Under the pieces are notes generated by a model, which saw only the letters and a list, made by a program, of their open reading frames with translations, was not told the origin of the DNA and did not search any database. The translations under genes and the position numbers were made by a program. A stretch of DNA of 64,000 nucleotides from Apteryx mantelli. Its lineage: Eukaryota; Chordata; Aves; Apterygiformes; Apterygidae. Each line of letters opens with the position of its first letter. Within the stretch, counting starts at the first letter, position 1. The stretch spans positions 139,308,288 through 139,372,287 of the forward strand of contig NC_089978.1 in NCBI RefSeq assembly GCF_036417845.1. The letters run 5' to 3'. Positions 14,308 through 26,066 of the stretch are shown here, piece by piece.

Positions 14308-14382
14308 GGGGCCAGTTCCAGATAACAGAGAAGTCAATGGAAAGACTCCCTGTGACTTAGTAAGGTTTCAATCAAGCCTCAA
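14308..14382. repeat. Old palindromic repeat relic (GATCCAA type)
   Basis: GGCCAGTTCCAGATAACAGA, then GAAGTCAATGGAAAGACTCC, then CTGTGACTTAGTAAGGTTTC and AATCAAG. The central AAGTCAATGGAAAGACTCC also appears, decayed, in the copies at 34568-34650 and near 57270-57300. Confidence 0.5.
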
Positions 14383-17300
14383 GCCAAGAAAGAGTACAAA
14401 GTATTGCCATACCACTTCCTCTGTTCTGGTGGCCGAGGTTCAGAGACGATAAGAGAAGTTCTGCAGGGCTTTTGGCTTTCCTACTCAATTAAACAGGCCA
14501 TATTTGGACATGGAAAATAGCCCTATTTAGAGTATTTTGTAAACAATGTTAGTTATAGGCAATGTTTTTTTTCCACTACCTATATATAGCTATCTGCAAC
14601 ACTGCTATGTTTGGTTCAAGAGACAGGAAGTTATTTAATCTTACTTAGGTTTAAGGCCAGATTGAACTGCTTGAACTCACCATTGAGAAGCAGTTGTGCT
14701 CCATGAAGAGTTTTAATGTGTATCTCTCTACAATATTACGAAGAGCACCTCTAGTTTACCAAGATCTGATTATCTGTCAGTAGTTAGCAAACCTAAAAAC
14801 ACCGTTAGAGGCCATCTCTGAAACACATGAAATGCCATGTCCCAGATGTGTCTGATGTGGCTTCCTGGGGTGTCGATACTCATGATTAAGTTATCGTGTT
14901 TCATCACAGGCACACCCTGACAGGCTGTCAGCAGACAGGGCATCCATGTGGACACAGGGCTCACTTGAGAGTACACCATGCTCCTGGCTGTTCCTCTGAC
15001 CATACCTATGTATACACAGACAGTGAGAACATTGATACTTCCTGCAAGATGAAATATACCTCAGTCTGTGTAAAGAAACCAGATCTTGTGGTTTTAGTAA
15101 AGAATGTTACTCCTGAAGCAGACTTTTGAAAGAATAATCACTTGCACAGAAGTGCTTGAAATTTTCTTCATTTCACTGTCATGACTATTTGGTGGTAGTT
15201 CAAATACCTTTGAAAAACAATTGCTCTCATCTCTTGAGCCATACAAAACAAGAGTTGACAAGCTCATTGTCTATGCTATAAAGTAATCAACAATTATTCT
15301 TAGGCTTCAGAATCCAAATCAGCATCCAAGGTACAAGGCATTCTACAAACCCAAAAGCCTGTTATATTAAATGACAAAAGCTCAAGGTGCTAGGAAAGGA
15401 AACAGAACTTTTTAAACACACCAGTATATTAAGTTGCAGGAATCATTGATACAGGGTTTCGCTGAGGCAAAAACAAATGGGTTCAGATAAGGAGGCTGAC
15501 CCTTTTGACAGATATTTAGCACAGTGACTTAGATATCTCTTCTAGCTCATGATGTCCGGAAGCAGGGGAAATATCTGTGTTTCTTATTCCTCTCCCAAAG
15601 CTTCCACTGGCCTCAGTATTGGCTACTGGTTTAGAGGGGTCTTTTTTCTGATCTATAGCATGAAGTGACTTGTCTGAAGACACCAGTTTACCAGCAGATC
15701 CAGCTGCAGAACCACAGCCTCCAGAATCCCACTGTTTTACTTTTTCTAAAAACAGGTATTATCTAAATACCTGCATCGCAGGCTCTGGAAATCTCTTGTG
15801 AACACTGATTGTTCTCCATTTGGTTATCTTACTGAATTACCCTGATATTTGATGCTTCCTTTGCACTTGGAATTAACCTTCTCCTCTGTCTTCTGTGAAA
15901 AGACACGAAGTCCATGAAGAGGTACCTGAAGTACATGAAGAATGTAACTCATTCCATTTGACCCAACAAGAAACATTTCATGTGAAGCATTTGCAAGAAG
16001 AAAAGGCAGGGATTCACTAGAGCCACAAAACCACCACAGAAGACATGTACCTGCTTCTGTTTTCATCCAGTAACTCATAAAGTAGAGTTTTTAACCAAGA
16101 CGTGAAAACCAAGGGTTCAGTACTCCTCTTCCCACTCCAAAACATTTCACAGGAAGGTTCACATCCATCAGACTACAGAGCAATGGAGGGGAAGAGGAGC
16201 AGTGGAGGGAGAGTGTTGTTTCTCTTCTCAATTCTGTATAAATAAATATTGGGTGGAAGACTTATTTATACAAAACAGAATGTTGTCAACAGAGAGCAGA
16301 GTCGCAGCCTTTTTGCCTGATTGTAGCCCAGAGTATTAGGGTGTTTTGTGTGCCATCCTGAGGGATATAGGTGGGAAACGTCTCCTTAAGCAGGGATTTT
16401 ACCCATTTTTTTATGTTCTATGCTCTGGGTAAATACCTCAAGTGCTAAACATACCATAGCAATTTCCTATACCCCCAGAAAAATGGTGCATCTGAACTCC
16501 TGTTCTTCTCCTGCACTTGATCTGCTTTTTAATCTCAGATTTCCTCGAGTCTGTGAAGCTCAGTCTTTTCTGTGAATGCCAGCCAAATTTGCTGAATACT
16601 GCAGGGATCATGGAATTGCATTATTCATTCAATTTACTATGCTCAAGAACAAAAACCAAGTCATTTGGAGACTTTTATTTAAAAGTTAATTGCATTAACA
16701 AAAGGATATTTGCTAAGAGTAAAACCTCTTGAATTAGCCAGTAAAGCAACAATTTCATCTATGGTGGCCTATGATGATGGGAAGCTCTCTTCCCCATATG
16801 CAGAAGTCCAGCTGTGGCAAACCCCTTCGAGGCACAATGCAAGATGATTTTGTTTCTTGCCTTTTTATCTCTGTGTGTTTGCATGTGGAGGGGACGTCAG
16901 GATTTGTGATTTCCTCTCTTGCCTAACTCTGCAGTGTCTTTAGGTTTACTTAAGGACACACTGCCCAGTTTGAAAAAGATTGTTTGAGTTAAATTTTGTC
17001 AAGGTGCCCAGAGTCTTTCAGAGCAGTGGGTTTTGGGAGGGAGGGGGAGGAAGGAGAGGGACACTGTTATTATTTATGCTTACACTCACAGATCATTTCT
17101 GCCGTGCCGCTCTCACTCTTTTGTGTCTAAAATGGGTCATTGGTATGTCTTCTTTTTAGCGTTAACTTGGATGATTGGCAGGTGCAGCTCTTTCTCCATT
17201 GAAGGTGTCAGGAGCCTCACGGTAAAGCCCTGCCAAAATAACTGTTTTCCTCCTTTGTACTGCATTCATCCATGTGTGTTATCCTGAGTTCAGGTAGATT

Positions 17301-17639
17301 TATACTGGTTCTTCAGGCTGAACATGAGCTACTCTGTATATTCTCCTTAGTGAAAGATGTGATAACTTCTCCATCATTCTAAACACATTGGATGGAACTG
17401 GAGGATGACACTGCAGGATCCGGTCTCCTCAGCTTACTTGCCTGCACAAAAATAGCAACACCAATCTTGCTTTGAGACATGTCAGTCTGCTTGGACCGAA
17501 AGCACATTAAAAAGTGTGTATGCTCATGGAGGGTCACAGCATCAATTGTAATGACCTTTGATTTAACCTACCTTTGAATGTATACCCTCTGAATGAATAC
17601 TTCTCTGCATCCTGCTGGTAAAGGTTGTTCTTGTGGAAC

Positions 17640-17815
17640 AGTGGAAAAGGAGCAGCAATAATGAGAGAACCAGGCTGGGACCTGGGACACTGAAGTTCTA
17701 ATACAGAAGTAACAAGATGGGTGACCTTGACCGAGTCATGTTTTGTCCCCATATCTCAGTTTTCCCATCTGTGAAATGGAATAAGATGCTGTATTATTGA
17801 ATAGCACCATGTTAG
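17640..17815 (+). repeat. MIR-like SINE relic
   Basis: GTGACCTTGACCGAGTCATG, then CATATCTCAGTTTTCCCATC and TGTGAAATGGAATAAGA, reproduce the MIR core (GTGACCTTGGGCAAGTCA, CTCAGTTTCCTCATCTGTAAAATGGG). Upstream, CAGGCTGGGACCTGGGACAC fits the GAGCCAGACTGCCTGGG-like part. Both ends are approximate. Confidence 0.7.
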
Positions 17816-19147
17816 AAATGGCATTGCTATGCGACTACTGGCAATGGAGATTGGTAGGCTTCATTGACTGATTCCTTGAAAGCCAATTTGCCCCAAAAAG
17901 AAGAAACAAGTGAGAGGAGAAACTCCTGCTACCTTCTACTGGGCAATTCAGTGACACTAAGAAATTCTTATACACTAAAAAGGGCTGCAACTTTGGACTG
18001 GTTTTTAAAAAAGATAAAAGCAGGAACAGCCCCATGGAAACACGAATGACATCCGTTCAGAATTAGGTCTGCCCCTTTTATCTTTATAAGAAGTCAAGCT
18101 GAACTCCAGCCTTTGAATTCTCTCGAGACATTAGCTTTTCATTACGAATGAATGGCTGATCACATTATGACAGACAAATGATCGGCAGCAGGAGGGTTTA
18201 CCAACATACCATGCACTCCCACAGTCACTGAGGGGGAAGTCTAATGAGCAAATAACCTGCTGCAACTTTCTACATATTTCCTGTAATTGAGAACTCTTCT
18301 GTACTTTGTCTGGAATGCAAATGCCTGCCAGTCACGGGGTCATAAATAGGATTAGGGTCTGTTTCTGGAAAGGCAGGCAACTAGCCTTAGATGCTCAGTT
18401 GAAAATACAGATGTTTTCTGGCTGTTTGGCTTCTAGGCAATGGTATCGCCAAATCTGTTTAAACTGGTTGGGCTACTAGTTCTTCCCTGAGGCCCCAGGG
18501 GCTACCTTGAGATATAGAGCATGTAGCTGATTCTCCAGTCACTATCAAAATGTCCTCCAATGTCTAGTGTGCATTGAGACCTTTTTACTATGAAGAGATT
18601 TATTTCAGACCATTGCACAAAAAGGATTTAAACTACAATCTCCCCATAAGGAGATTCACTAAGTAACCTACCTAAAGTTACTGTACTGAGAAACCTGGTA
18701 AAATAATATAGCTTTCTGAGACCTCTAACTTCCTCTGTTCCAATTATTGCTGCTGTGTGTAACAGAAATGTCTGAATAATTAAGGTTTACCAATCTTTAC
18801 TTAGACTTTTTGTAGCAATGGTCAATGCATTTATTTCACTGCTACAGTTGCAAAAAGCAAATATCATCTCAAGAAACGTTGATTACAAAACAGAAAGTTT
18901 TTTTGTTTGTTTGTTTTAAATGGAAGGTCTTATTATCAGGGTTGAATCGACAGCTGAACTTCTTGTGCAGAAACTGTGAAACTGGCATAACTTTTGTCAA
19001 AGTACCTTGTCCACTTATGGCAACTGACAGGCTCTGCCTCATAGCTTTGCTGTTCTTGTAGATCTGAACCGGAATGAGGGCTGGTGAAACATTTCATAAG
19101 CACACAGAAGCAATCCTTCCTCTGAAAAACACTTCAAATCTAAATAG

Positions 19148-19285
19148 CCAGGACACAAAAAGTATAGAACGAGAGCTGGTGAGGTGAAATCACTTCCTCA
19201 AGGTCATGCAGGAGATCAGTGACCAAACCAGGAATAAAACCTTCACCTCCCACACCTCGCTGCTGTGATCTATTTTTCTTCAGTA
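19148..19285 (-). repeat. MIR-like SINE relic
   Basis: On the plus strand GAGGTGAAATCACTTCCTCA, then AGGTCATGCAGGAGATCAGT and ACCAGGAATAAAACC, are the reverse complement of the MIR core (TGACTTGCCCAAGGTCACACAGC, GCCAGGATTCGAACCC). The element is therefore in the minus orientation. Confidence 0.65.
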
Positions 19286-20778
19286 GAATGGAGTAAGTGT
19301 TGCAGCTTATTAGTTTCATCCAAGGCAAATTCCACTGGATTCCTCCATAATGGATAGGGAGGGTGTGTGTATCCACTTTAATCAGTCTACAAAAGTTTGT
19401 GAAACCCTTGCATGGAATGCAGCTGAGTAGAAAACTCTCCCATTTCAGCAGCTTATTCAGGATATGCAAACCAGATGGGAGTCTATCTATTACATGATTA
19501 AATGTACACTAGATCAGAAAGGGACAATCACCAAAATTATCGAGAACAATGATATGAAAGAGGTCGTTTTCTTCCATTCAGCTATGTTAAGGCCACAAAA
19601 GGCTCCTCAGAGATAAGGGGATGTGGTCAGTGCCTTGAGATGCTGACACATTAATTACAGCTAGAACAAAGGGGCAAGGAGATAAAGCACAGGCCAGGGT
19701 AGAGGAATGACGAGGGGTTATGAGGATAAGGCCATGAGGTTATTCAGCAAAGGCGTGCTTAACTGGGCTGCTCATGGCTCTTGCTAACTTGGGGCTGATG
19801 CTGGTGCAGGCAAGATTCTGCCTCATTGGGGATATCATTGGGAAGTGAGCATACCTAAATGCACCCCCTCAGCTTCTTCATATTTTATCCTTGCCATAGG
19901 ACACAGCTGTTTAGAAAAAGGTTTGACAGGAATAGTTCACTCTGCTAAATTGTTTTCCAGGATTCTGAGCTTAATACCTGGATCTAAGTCATAGTCAGTC
20001 TTTCTCTCTTTCACACACACATGGCATTTACAGTAAAAAAGATGTTCTTCCTAACTGCCAGCCCTGCTTGTGGATTTGATTTCCAGATAATATATCAGTC
20101 TCAGCACAAATTCATATTTTTCAGGTAAAACATATTTAACAAGAATGTTGAGTTGGCAGATTAAAGGGGAGGTGGGTATTACCATAAAGCCCTTGTATTT
20201 TTCCCTACTGCATTTTGTATTTTCAGGGGTAAAACTTAGAATTTTGGAATTAGAAATATTTGGAAGAGTCCTATACTGGGACAAAGAAGAAACTGATATG
20301 CCTGCATTTTTTCCCCTTCACACTGACTTTTCCAATCTTTGATATAGCAATATTCAAATTGTCTTCAAGAATGGCAATATTTTGACCTATAGCTAAGTTA
20401 AAAATTCTATCAAGGATGTACCCATCAGAGCAAGCCTCGTTCAGTTTAATGTGATGTTTCTCTCCCTTCCTCCAACATTGGATTATTGTCTTTTGTCTAA
20501 GCAACATCCTGCAGCAACGAGTTCCACTCGTAATACACTGTTGTGCAGGAAAAAAGGAGCTTCTAAATTAGTGTAGCACGTATGGTACTTTGTCCAAGGG
20601 GGCTTTACTAACAGTGAGGCTCCTAGGTGTTTCCAGGACAAAACTAGCAGCAATGATGTCTAAGACATGTTCATAATTATTCTTATATTGCTGGTAGCAG
20701 AATGGGATTGATGCTTATATTCCTCAAACAGTTGAAAGGAGGCTTTGAGAAATGCCACAAGATGGGCAGCAGGCCAGG

Positions 20779-20801
20779 CCCAGCCCCAGCCCCAGCCCCA
20801 G
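20779..20801. repeat. (CAGCCC)n short tandem repeat
   Basis: Nearly four copies of a six-base unit in an otherwise AT-rich area. A second short tandem repeat begins 28 bases further on. Confidence 0.9.
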
Positions 20802-20828
20802 TCGTAGAGTTCCCCGATCCACATTGCC

Positions 20829-20854
20829 AGATTCTCAGATTCTCAGATTCTCAG
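20829..20854. repeat. (AGATTCTC)n short tandem repeat
   Basis: Three and a quarter exact copies of an eight-base unit. Exactness suggests recent slippage. Confidence 0.93.
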
Positions 20855-23595
20855 TCCCAAATCTCAACATTTCCATTCCCCAAACTGCACTCCCACAACC
20901 ACAAAGAAACTGAAAGTCTAGTAGTTTGTTCTGCTAAAACCCAACATTTGCCCCCTGGGTTAGGAGATCTGTTGAGTAAATACATGTCATTTTTGTTCAG
21001 TCACTTTGTGACCACAGTAATGCCTTATGATAATGGCCAGCAGGTTTGTAAAAATATTTTGATGCCTAAAGACACAGGTAGAATTAACTAATAATACCAA
21101 ATTGTCTAAGATCCAGTGCCACAGAAGGCATAGTCCTGCATCTCTGGGTTCCTAAATAATTTGAGAAGTCTGACTTAGAAATGACAAAAAAAGAAAATAA
21201 AGTTTGATCCTCTCTGGTCACCAGTCTTGCACAGTGTTTGAGTTCCTTAACGAGAAAACATTCTCATAGGATCTTTAACCTTTGAGTTTCCCCCTGTTTA
21301 TGGAGTATGTGTCTATAAGCTTTTTTCCTGTTATTCTTTTCCTGGTTTTGCTGTGGCCAGTGTCATTTCTTCATCCACGCCTGTGCACCACTGAGCTCAC
21401 TGTCATGCTGAACTACAATGACTGAAATCCCATGGGCATGCATGTACCCACAAGCTTCTCAAATAACTGCTCTCCTGCCAGGGTGGCTGTTGTCTGAGGT
21501 AATGTACTTGAACAGCCTTTTCAATTCCTGCTTCATTTTCTGAATTGAAGCAGTGGAACAGCAGCAGCCTTAATGTGGCATCACTTTCTACACCCGAAGA
21601 CCTTCTGAGCCCAGAAGGTGCTTATAAATATTCATTATTTTGTAGCTGTGAGCAGGACTGACCCCCAAGCAGAAGCCAACAGATTGCTGAGACTGCAAAG
21701 TGGCTGTTGCGCTCCCTCCTTCTCTGCCTGTGCTGGAGCCCTGGAAAGCCAGACTGGTGGCTGTTACAGTTGCCAAGAAAGTAATGAGATGTATAGGACA
21801 GCAGTAACTGATGTGGGAGAATCAGCCCCACACAGAAATTCCCAGGGGCTTCAGGCCTGGAAAAAACAGTTTTCTGGGCTCTTCTGTTTTTTGCTTCCTC
21901 CCAACTCCCCCACCTCTTCACCTCCATATTTTCCTATGGCAGAAGCAGCCATACTGTAAGGTAGTAAAATTCAGCTTTGTGCAAAATGGCCAAGAATCAC
22001 CAGGCTGGCTCATCCCGAAAAATATGAGTGATATTTACAGCACTTCGCAGACAGAAAAAGTGGAGCAAAAGGAGAGATGCAGGACTCAGTTCAGTTGCCT
22101 TATGTATATGTCTCCCCATGTCTCAGAACATAGCCCATCTCACCCCCAGCTATCCTTATGGAAAGGCACAGGTGTCCCATAGGTCTTGTGTAACATCAGA
22201 CAGCCCCATGCAGAAGTGTTCAATAGCCCAGGGCATCTCCAGGGAGCAGTACGTGATTGTATGTGGGCAACTGAATTGAGTCTCAAGTGACTGCTCTCAC
22301 TTCTCATAGCAACTGAAGTGCGAACTTGTGCTCCCAGTGCCAATGTCTCAGTCATAACCCACTGGGCAAAACAGAAGCCCTGGAGAAAGGTTTATTTTGA
22401 AGAGATGCTTTATTTATTTATGTCAGGTAGACAATGGAAAACTAATGACATCAAGAGGGATGGGCCAAGGCAGAAAAAAATGGTGACAGTCAATAAAGTT
22501 GTGTCATGAAAGAACACAAAAGAAAATAGAGGGGTGTGAAGGGAAGGACAAAGGGAAAATTCATAATTTATATATTTGATAGGAACAGGACCTAGGGGGA
22601 ATGCAGCTCTTTCAGTTGTCCTGCATGTGTGCACATGAATTATCTGTACCAACAGGCTGGCAAATAATAAATAAACTAAATTGCCAAAGGACTGAAAGTA
22701 ACATAAACCTCACTGTGTTTCCTAGCCTCCAGGCATGTATTTTCAAAATCAGAAATGTTGCCTGATGCCAGCCCTACCTGACGGTGGACCCAGTTTAAAG
22801 CCTATTGAATCTCTTTCCCAAGGCTTTCCCGAGCTGAAGATTGGATGAGTGCTGTGTTTACAGCTTTCCTGCCTGCAAACCCCAAACCACTTACTCATGC
22901 TTTAGAAGCAACTGGAATATCAATGTCAACAATGACACTGATACTCAAGAGCAGCAGGAGCACCTTCAAGAAGCCAAATGAGGTGTCTAGGAAGGGTATT
23001 AACTGAAACATTCTCTGGCATATAAGGGGAACTGAGAAAATTTGTCTGTCATCAGATGCACTAGTTCAGGACAGTAACCAGTTTGGGGCTGTACAATCAT
23101 TTTGGAGAGTCTCTGCAATTATTTTGGAGAGAAATTGTCCCCTACGGAAGAAAAGTCCATACAAAAATCACAAAGCATCCCCTCCACTATATCACACTTT
23201 TCAAATGACTGAATGTAAGGAAAAGAGTGAGGACAGATCATAAACTGATCCTGTTATGCCATGATTTCTTTCTAGTCTCTGTAGCTAGGGAAAAAATATT
23301 ATATTAAAGAAGCACATTGTTTGTGACGCTAATGCAAAACATGGGTAACATTAGAGGATTTTTTTTCCCTAAGAAAGTTCGTACCTCTGCCTCAGCCTCT
23401 TACCGTCTAATGAGCTCTCTGATTTGCACCACTGTTCATTAATAAACATGATATTAGAGCACTGAGCTGACATGCTCTGTTGCTCCCACTAAGTGATTTC
23501 ATTTGGAGTTGGCTTGGGTACCTCTGCAAGGCAGTGCACCATGTGGTTTTACCTACAGTTTCCAGTGCAACCCCCTTTTTTTTTCTTATTCCCCA

Positions 23596-23700
23596 TTGCT
23601 TCTGGGTTGTAAACTCGTGGTAGGGACTCTGTTTCAGTTGTGATCACAATGTGCTCCTGGGCCAAGATCACCGCTGCCAGTGAACAAATAAAAAATCATT
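23596..23700 (+). repeat. Old interspersed repeat relic (SINE/LINE 3'-tail type)
   Basis: GTTGTAAACTCGTGGTAGGGACTCTG followed by ACAATGTGCTCCTGGGCCA and ending in ACAAATAAAAAAT resembles a common old amniote repeat tail (TGTAAGCTCTTTGGGGCAGGGAC, CAATGGGGTCCTGG, ATAATAAT). Recognised by motif order only. Confidence 0.4.
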
Positions 23701-26039
23701 CCGAAGAATGGATATGTGGAGTCCATTCAGTCAGGAATCCCCACTTTCCTTACACTAAGATATAAATACTAAAGACTTAAGGTACAAGTAGTTTTGGAGT
23801 AGGCTGAATGAGCTCATGATAGCTAAAGTAAGCAGATAGAAAGTACAATGTTCTGTAGAGACAAGCTTTATAGAAAGGTGTAGAGTGGTAAAGATGTTGG
23901 AAAATCCCAAATGTAAGCTCATTCTAATTATCTACCAGGTAGGGGGATCAGTTTGATCATTTTAAAAATAAAATTTAAAAAAAAAAGTTCTGCATGCCTT
24001 ACATCTAAGCACATTTTGTGCAGCACTCACAAAATTTCCTTTATAGAAGTCCATTGGATATAATCGCTTTCAAGTGAATGAAAACTGTATGAAGCACTAC
24101 AAGTAATTGACAAAAAACAGATTTGGCACAGTTTCAAGCTGAGAAGAAGCGTGTAATGAGCTATCACCAAGGAATCAGTATTCAATTCAAACTTATTAAT
24201 TTCCTGATTAATTAAATATAACATTAATATTATCTGCATACTTAGTTTGCAGCTAGATTTTGATCTTGGCTACAGAGTTTAACACATTTTATTACAGAAT
24301 AGAAACTGGCTGTAGATGAAGCATATATATTCTGATTTTTCAGGAGTTACTATCAGCTGTTTATGTTATAGTAAGACCTGGAGTTTCTGTACAGAGAGTT
24401 GATGATGGCGTTTTTCCATTTCAAGAGTGTTTTCGTACTGCAACAGTTTATTCACTACAGTGAAACCATACAACTTTTTCTTTCAAAAGAAAGTTAATTG
24501 CATACATCCTACCAAGCAGTTTTGAATAACATACTGACTTGACTTGCTCAGTTACAGCATGAGGAAACCCCTATTCAGAAGTTTGCTTTGCTATTCTCTG
24601 TATGGATGTCCTCCTGACATGTTAAGGGCTTCTTGTTCCTGCTAGGCGGTATAGCTAACTAAGCACACTTTGCATGAAAGAGACTGTCTCCTGTGAAGAG
24701 TCGTAGCAGAGTTGTGAACAGGGTCTCATCTCAGAAGAGGGAGCTAAGCTGTGAGCTGTTAGCTCCTCTAGAGTGGACAGCCTGCTCCAGTCCCACTTCT
24801 CCTCACTTCCATTCCTGACCTTGTTCCATTTCATCAAAACAGAAACATTTCCCAGGAAGGTTTCAGTTTCCAGGTGTCATACTTTTCTAACAAAAGAAAA
24901 AGAAAAAGAAAAAAGATTTCATTTGAGAACTCTTGACCCAATCACCACGGTGAGTAGAGTCAGTCTTCGTCCTCAATATCTTCAAAGCTGCATAGGCAGA
25001 ACAGGCTGAGGAAAAAAGGAATGTGGATTCCTTCAGGTCAGCAATATTGGGGATATTCTACAGCTCTTCCCAGAATTGTTGCACTGACCTTTCTTTTCTT
25101 TTCCTCCCTGCTGGCTGCCTGCAGTGCTCACTGATAGCTGGTAAACTTAGAACAGCTTAAAAGGTCCAGCCGGTTCTGTATCATCCCACATTCAGTCTTT
25201 CTAATAATTTGGCTCAAACTTTGTAGAAGTGGCTTTCCTTCCTACTGCTATGAAGCACCTTAGTAAACTAGGAGCCAAATGCCTTTTTCTTTTATACATG
25301 TGGACCACCAAAGGCATATTCTATCTGGGTGTTTTGCCTGAGTCCTGATGCATCTGTTCCCCATTTTTATACAGTTCTTTATCACTGTAGTTCTGTACTT
25401 ATTTTACCTGTGACTGTCACATATTCTAACCACCTGGCACCTGTTTTCCTCCTTAGTTTCAACTTGGGTCACTTTACACAGCTCATAATCTGCATGTATC
25501 TGTGGGAGGCTGGTGGTTGTGGGTGGCTGGGAGGGCAAGGCTGTAACTCAGGAGGAGAAAATCTTGCAGTTGTTTGAAGGATGGAAGGACAGGCCTTGAT
25601 ACTGCATCAAAGAGGATGGCTTTGAATGGAAACTCAACTTTTCGTTTTAAATATTCCTTTGAACTGGGGGAATGAAATGCATAGCCCATTACTAAGAATA
25701 GCACCTTTTTTTTTTAGTTCTGAAGAAATCTATTTCTGCTCAAGCATGGTATCTCCTTCACTTTTAACATTGAAAATTATTTGTATCATAAATAAAGATT
25801 CCGGAAGAGAAAGGGGAACTGATCTCACTGAAATTTGTTCATAGATAAATACCACTACTGGCTGTTTTACCCCTTTCATTTCAGCTCTGTTTCACACCCT
25901 GAGTCTACATTTGATGATTTAGATCAGATCACTTTTGAAGTGAAAGTCTGCATTGTCCCTACTTACTGCTCTTTGGTTCACGTTACAGAGTGATCTCCAA
26001 GCACATGTACTGGATTCCTTTTAGGTGAAACTCAACTGG

Positions 26040-26066
26040 AAGATGCATCCAGATGCATCCAGATAC
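26040..26066. repeat. Ten-base tandem repeat (AGATGCATCC)
   Basis: About two and a half exact copies of a ten-base unit; GATGCATC within the unit is itself palindromic. Confidence 0.9.

Larger units (their letters stand above)
9078..17639. other. Intergenic stretch, no gene recognised
   Basis: No supported gene. Besides the listed palindromic relics there is a weak MIR-like match in reverse orientation near 15655-15740 (AAGTGACTTGTCTGAAGACACC, then CAGCAGATCC). A possible SINE head lies near 12357-12400. Neither is firm enough to list. Open frames such as 11852-12205 show no homology I recognise. Confidence 0.55.

Noticed and set aside
21618-22279. Cluster of overlapping open frames on both strands
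   Set aside because: Frames overlap each other in different phases and none resembles a protein family; GC is locally higher, which lengthens chance frames.
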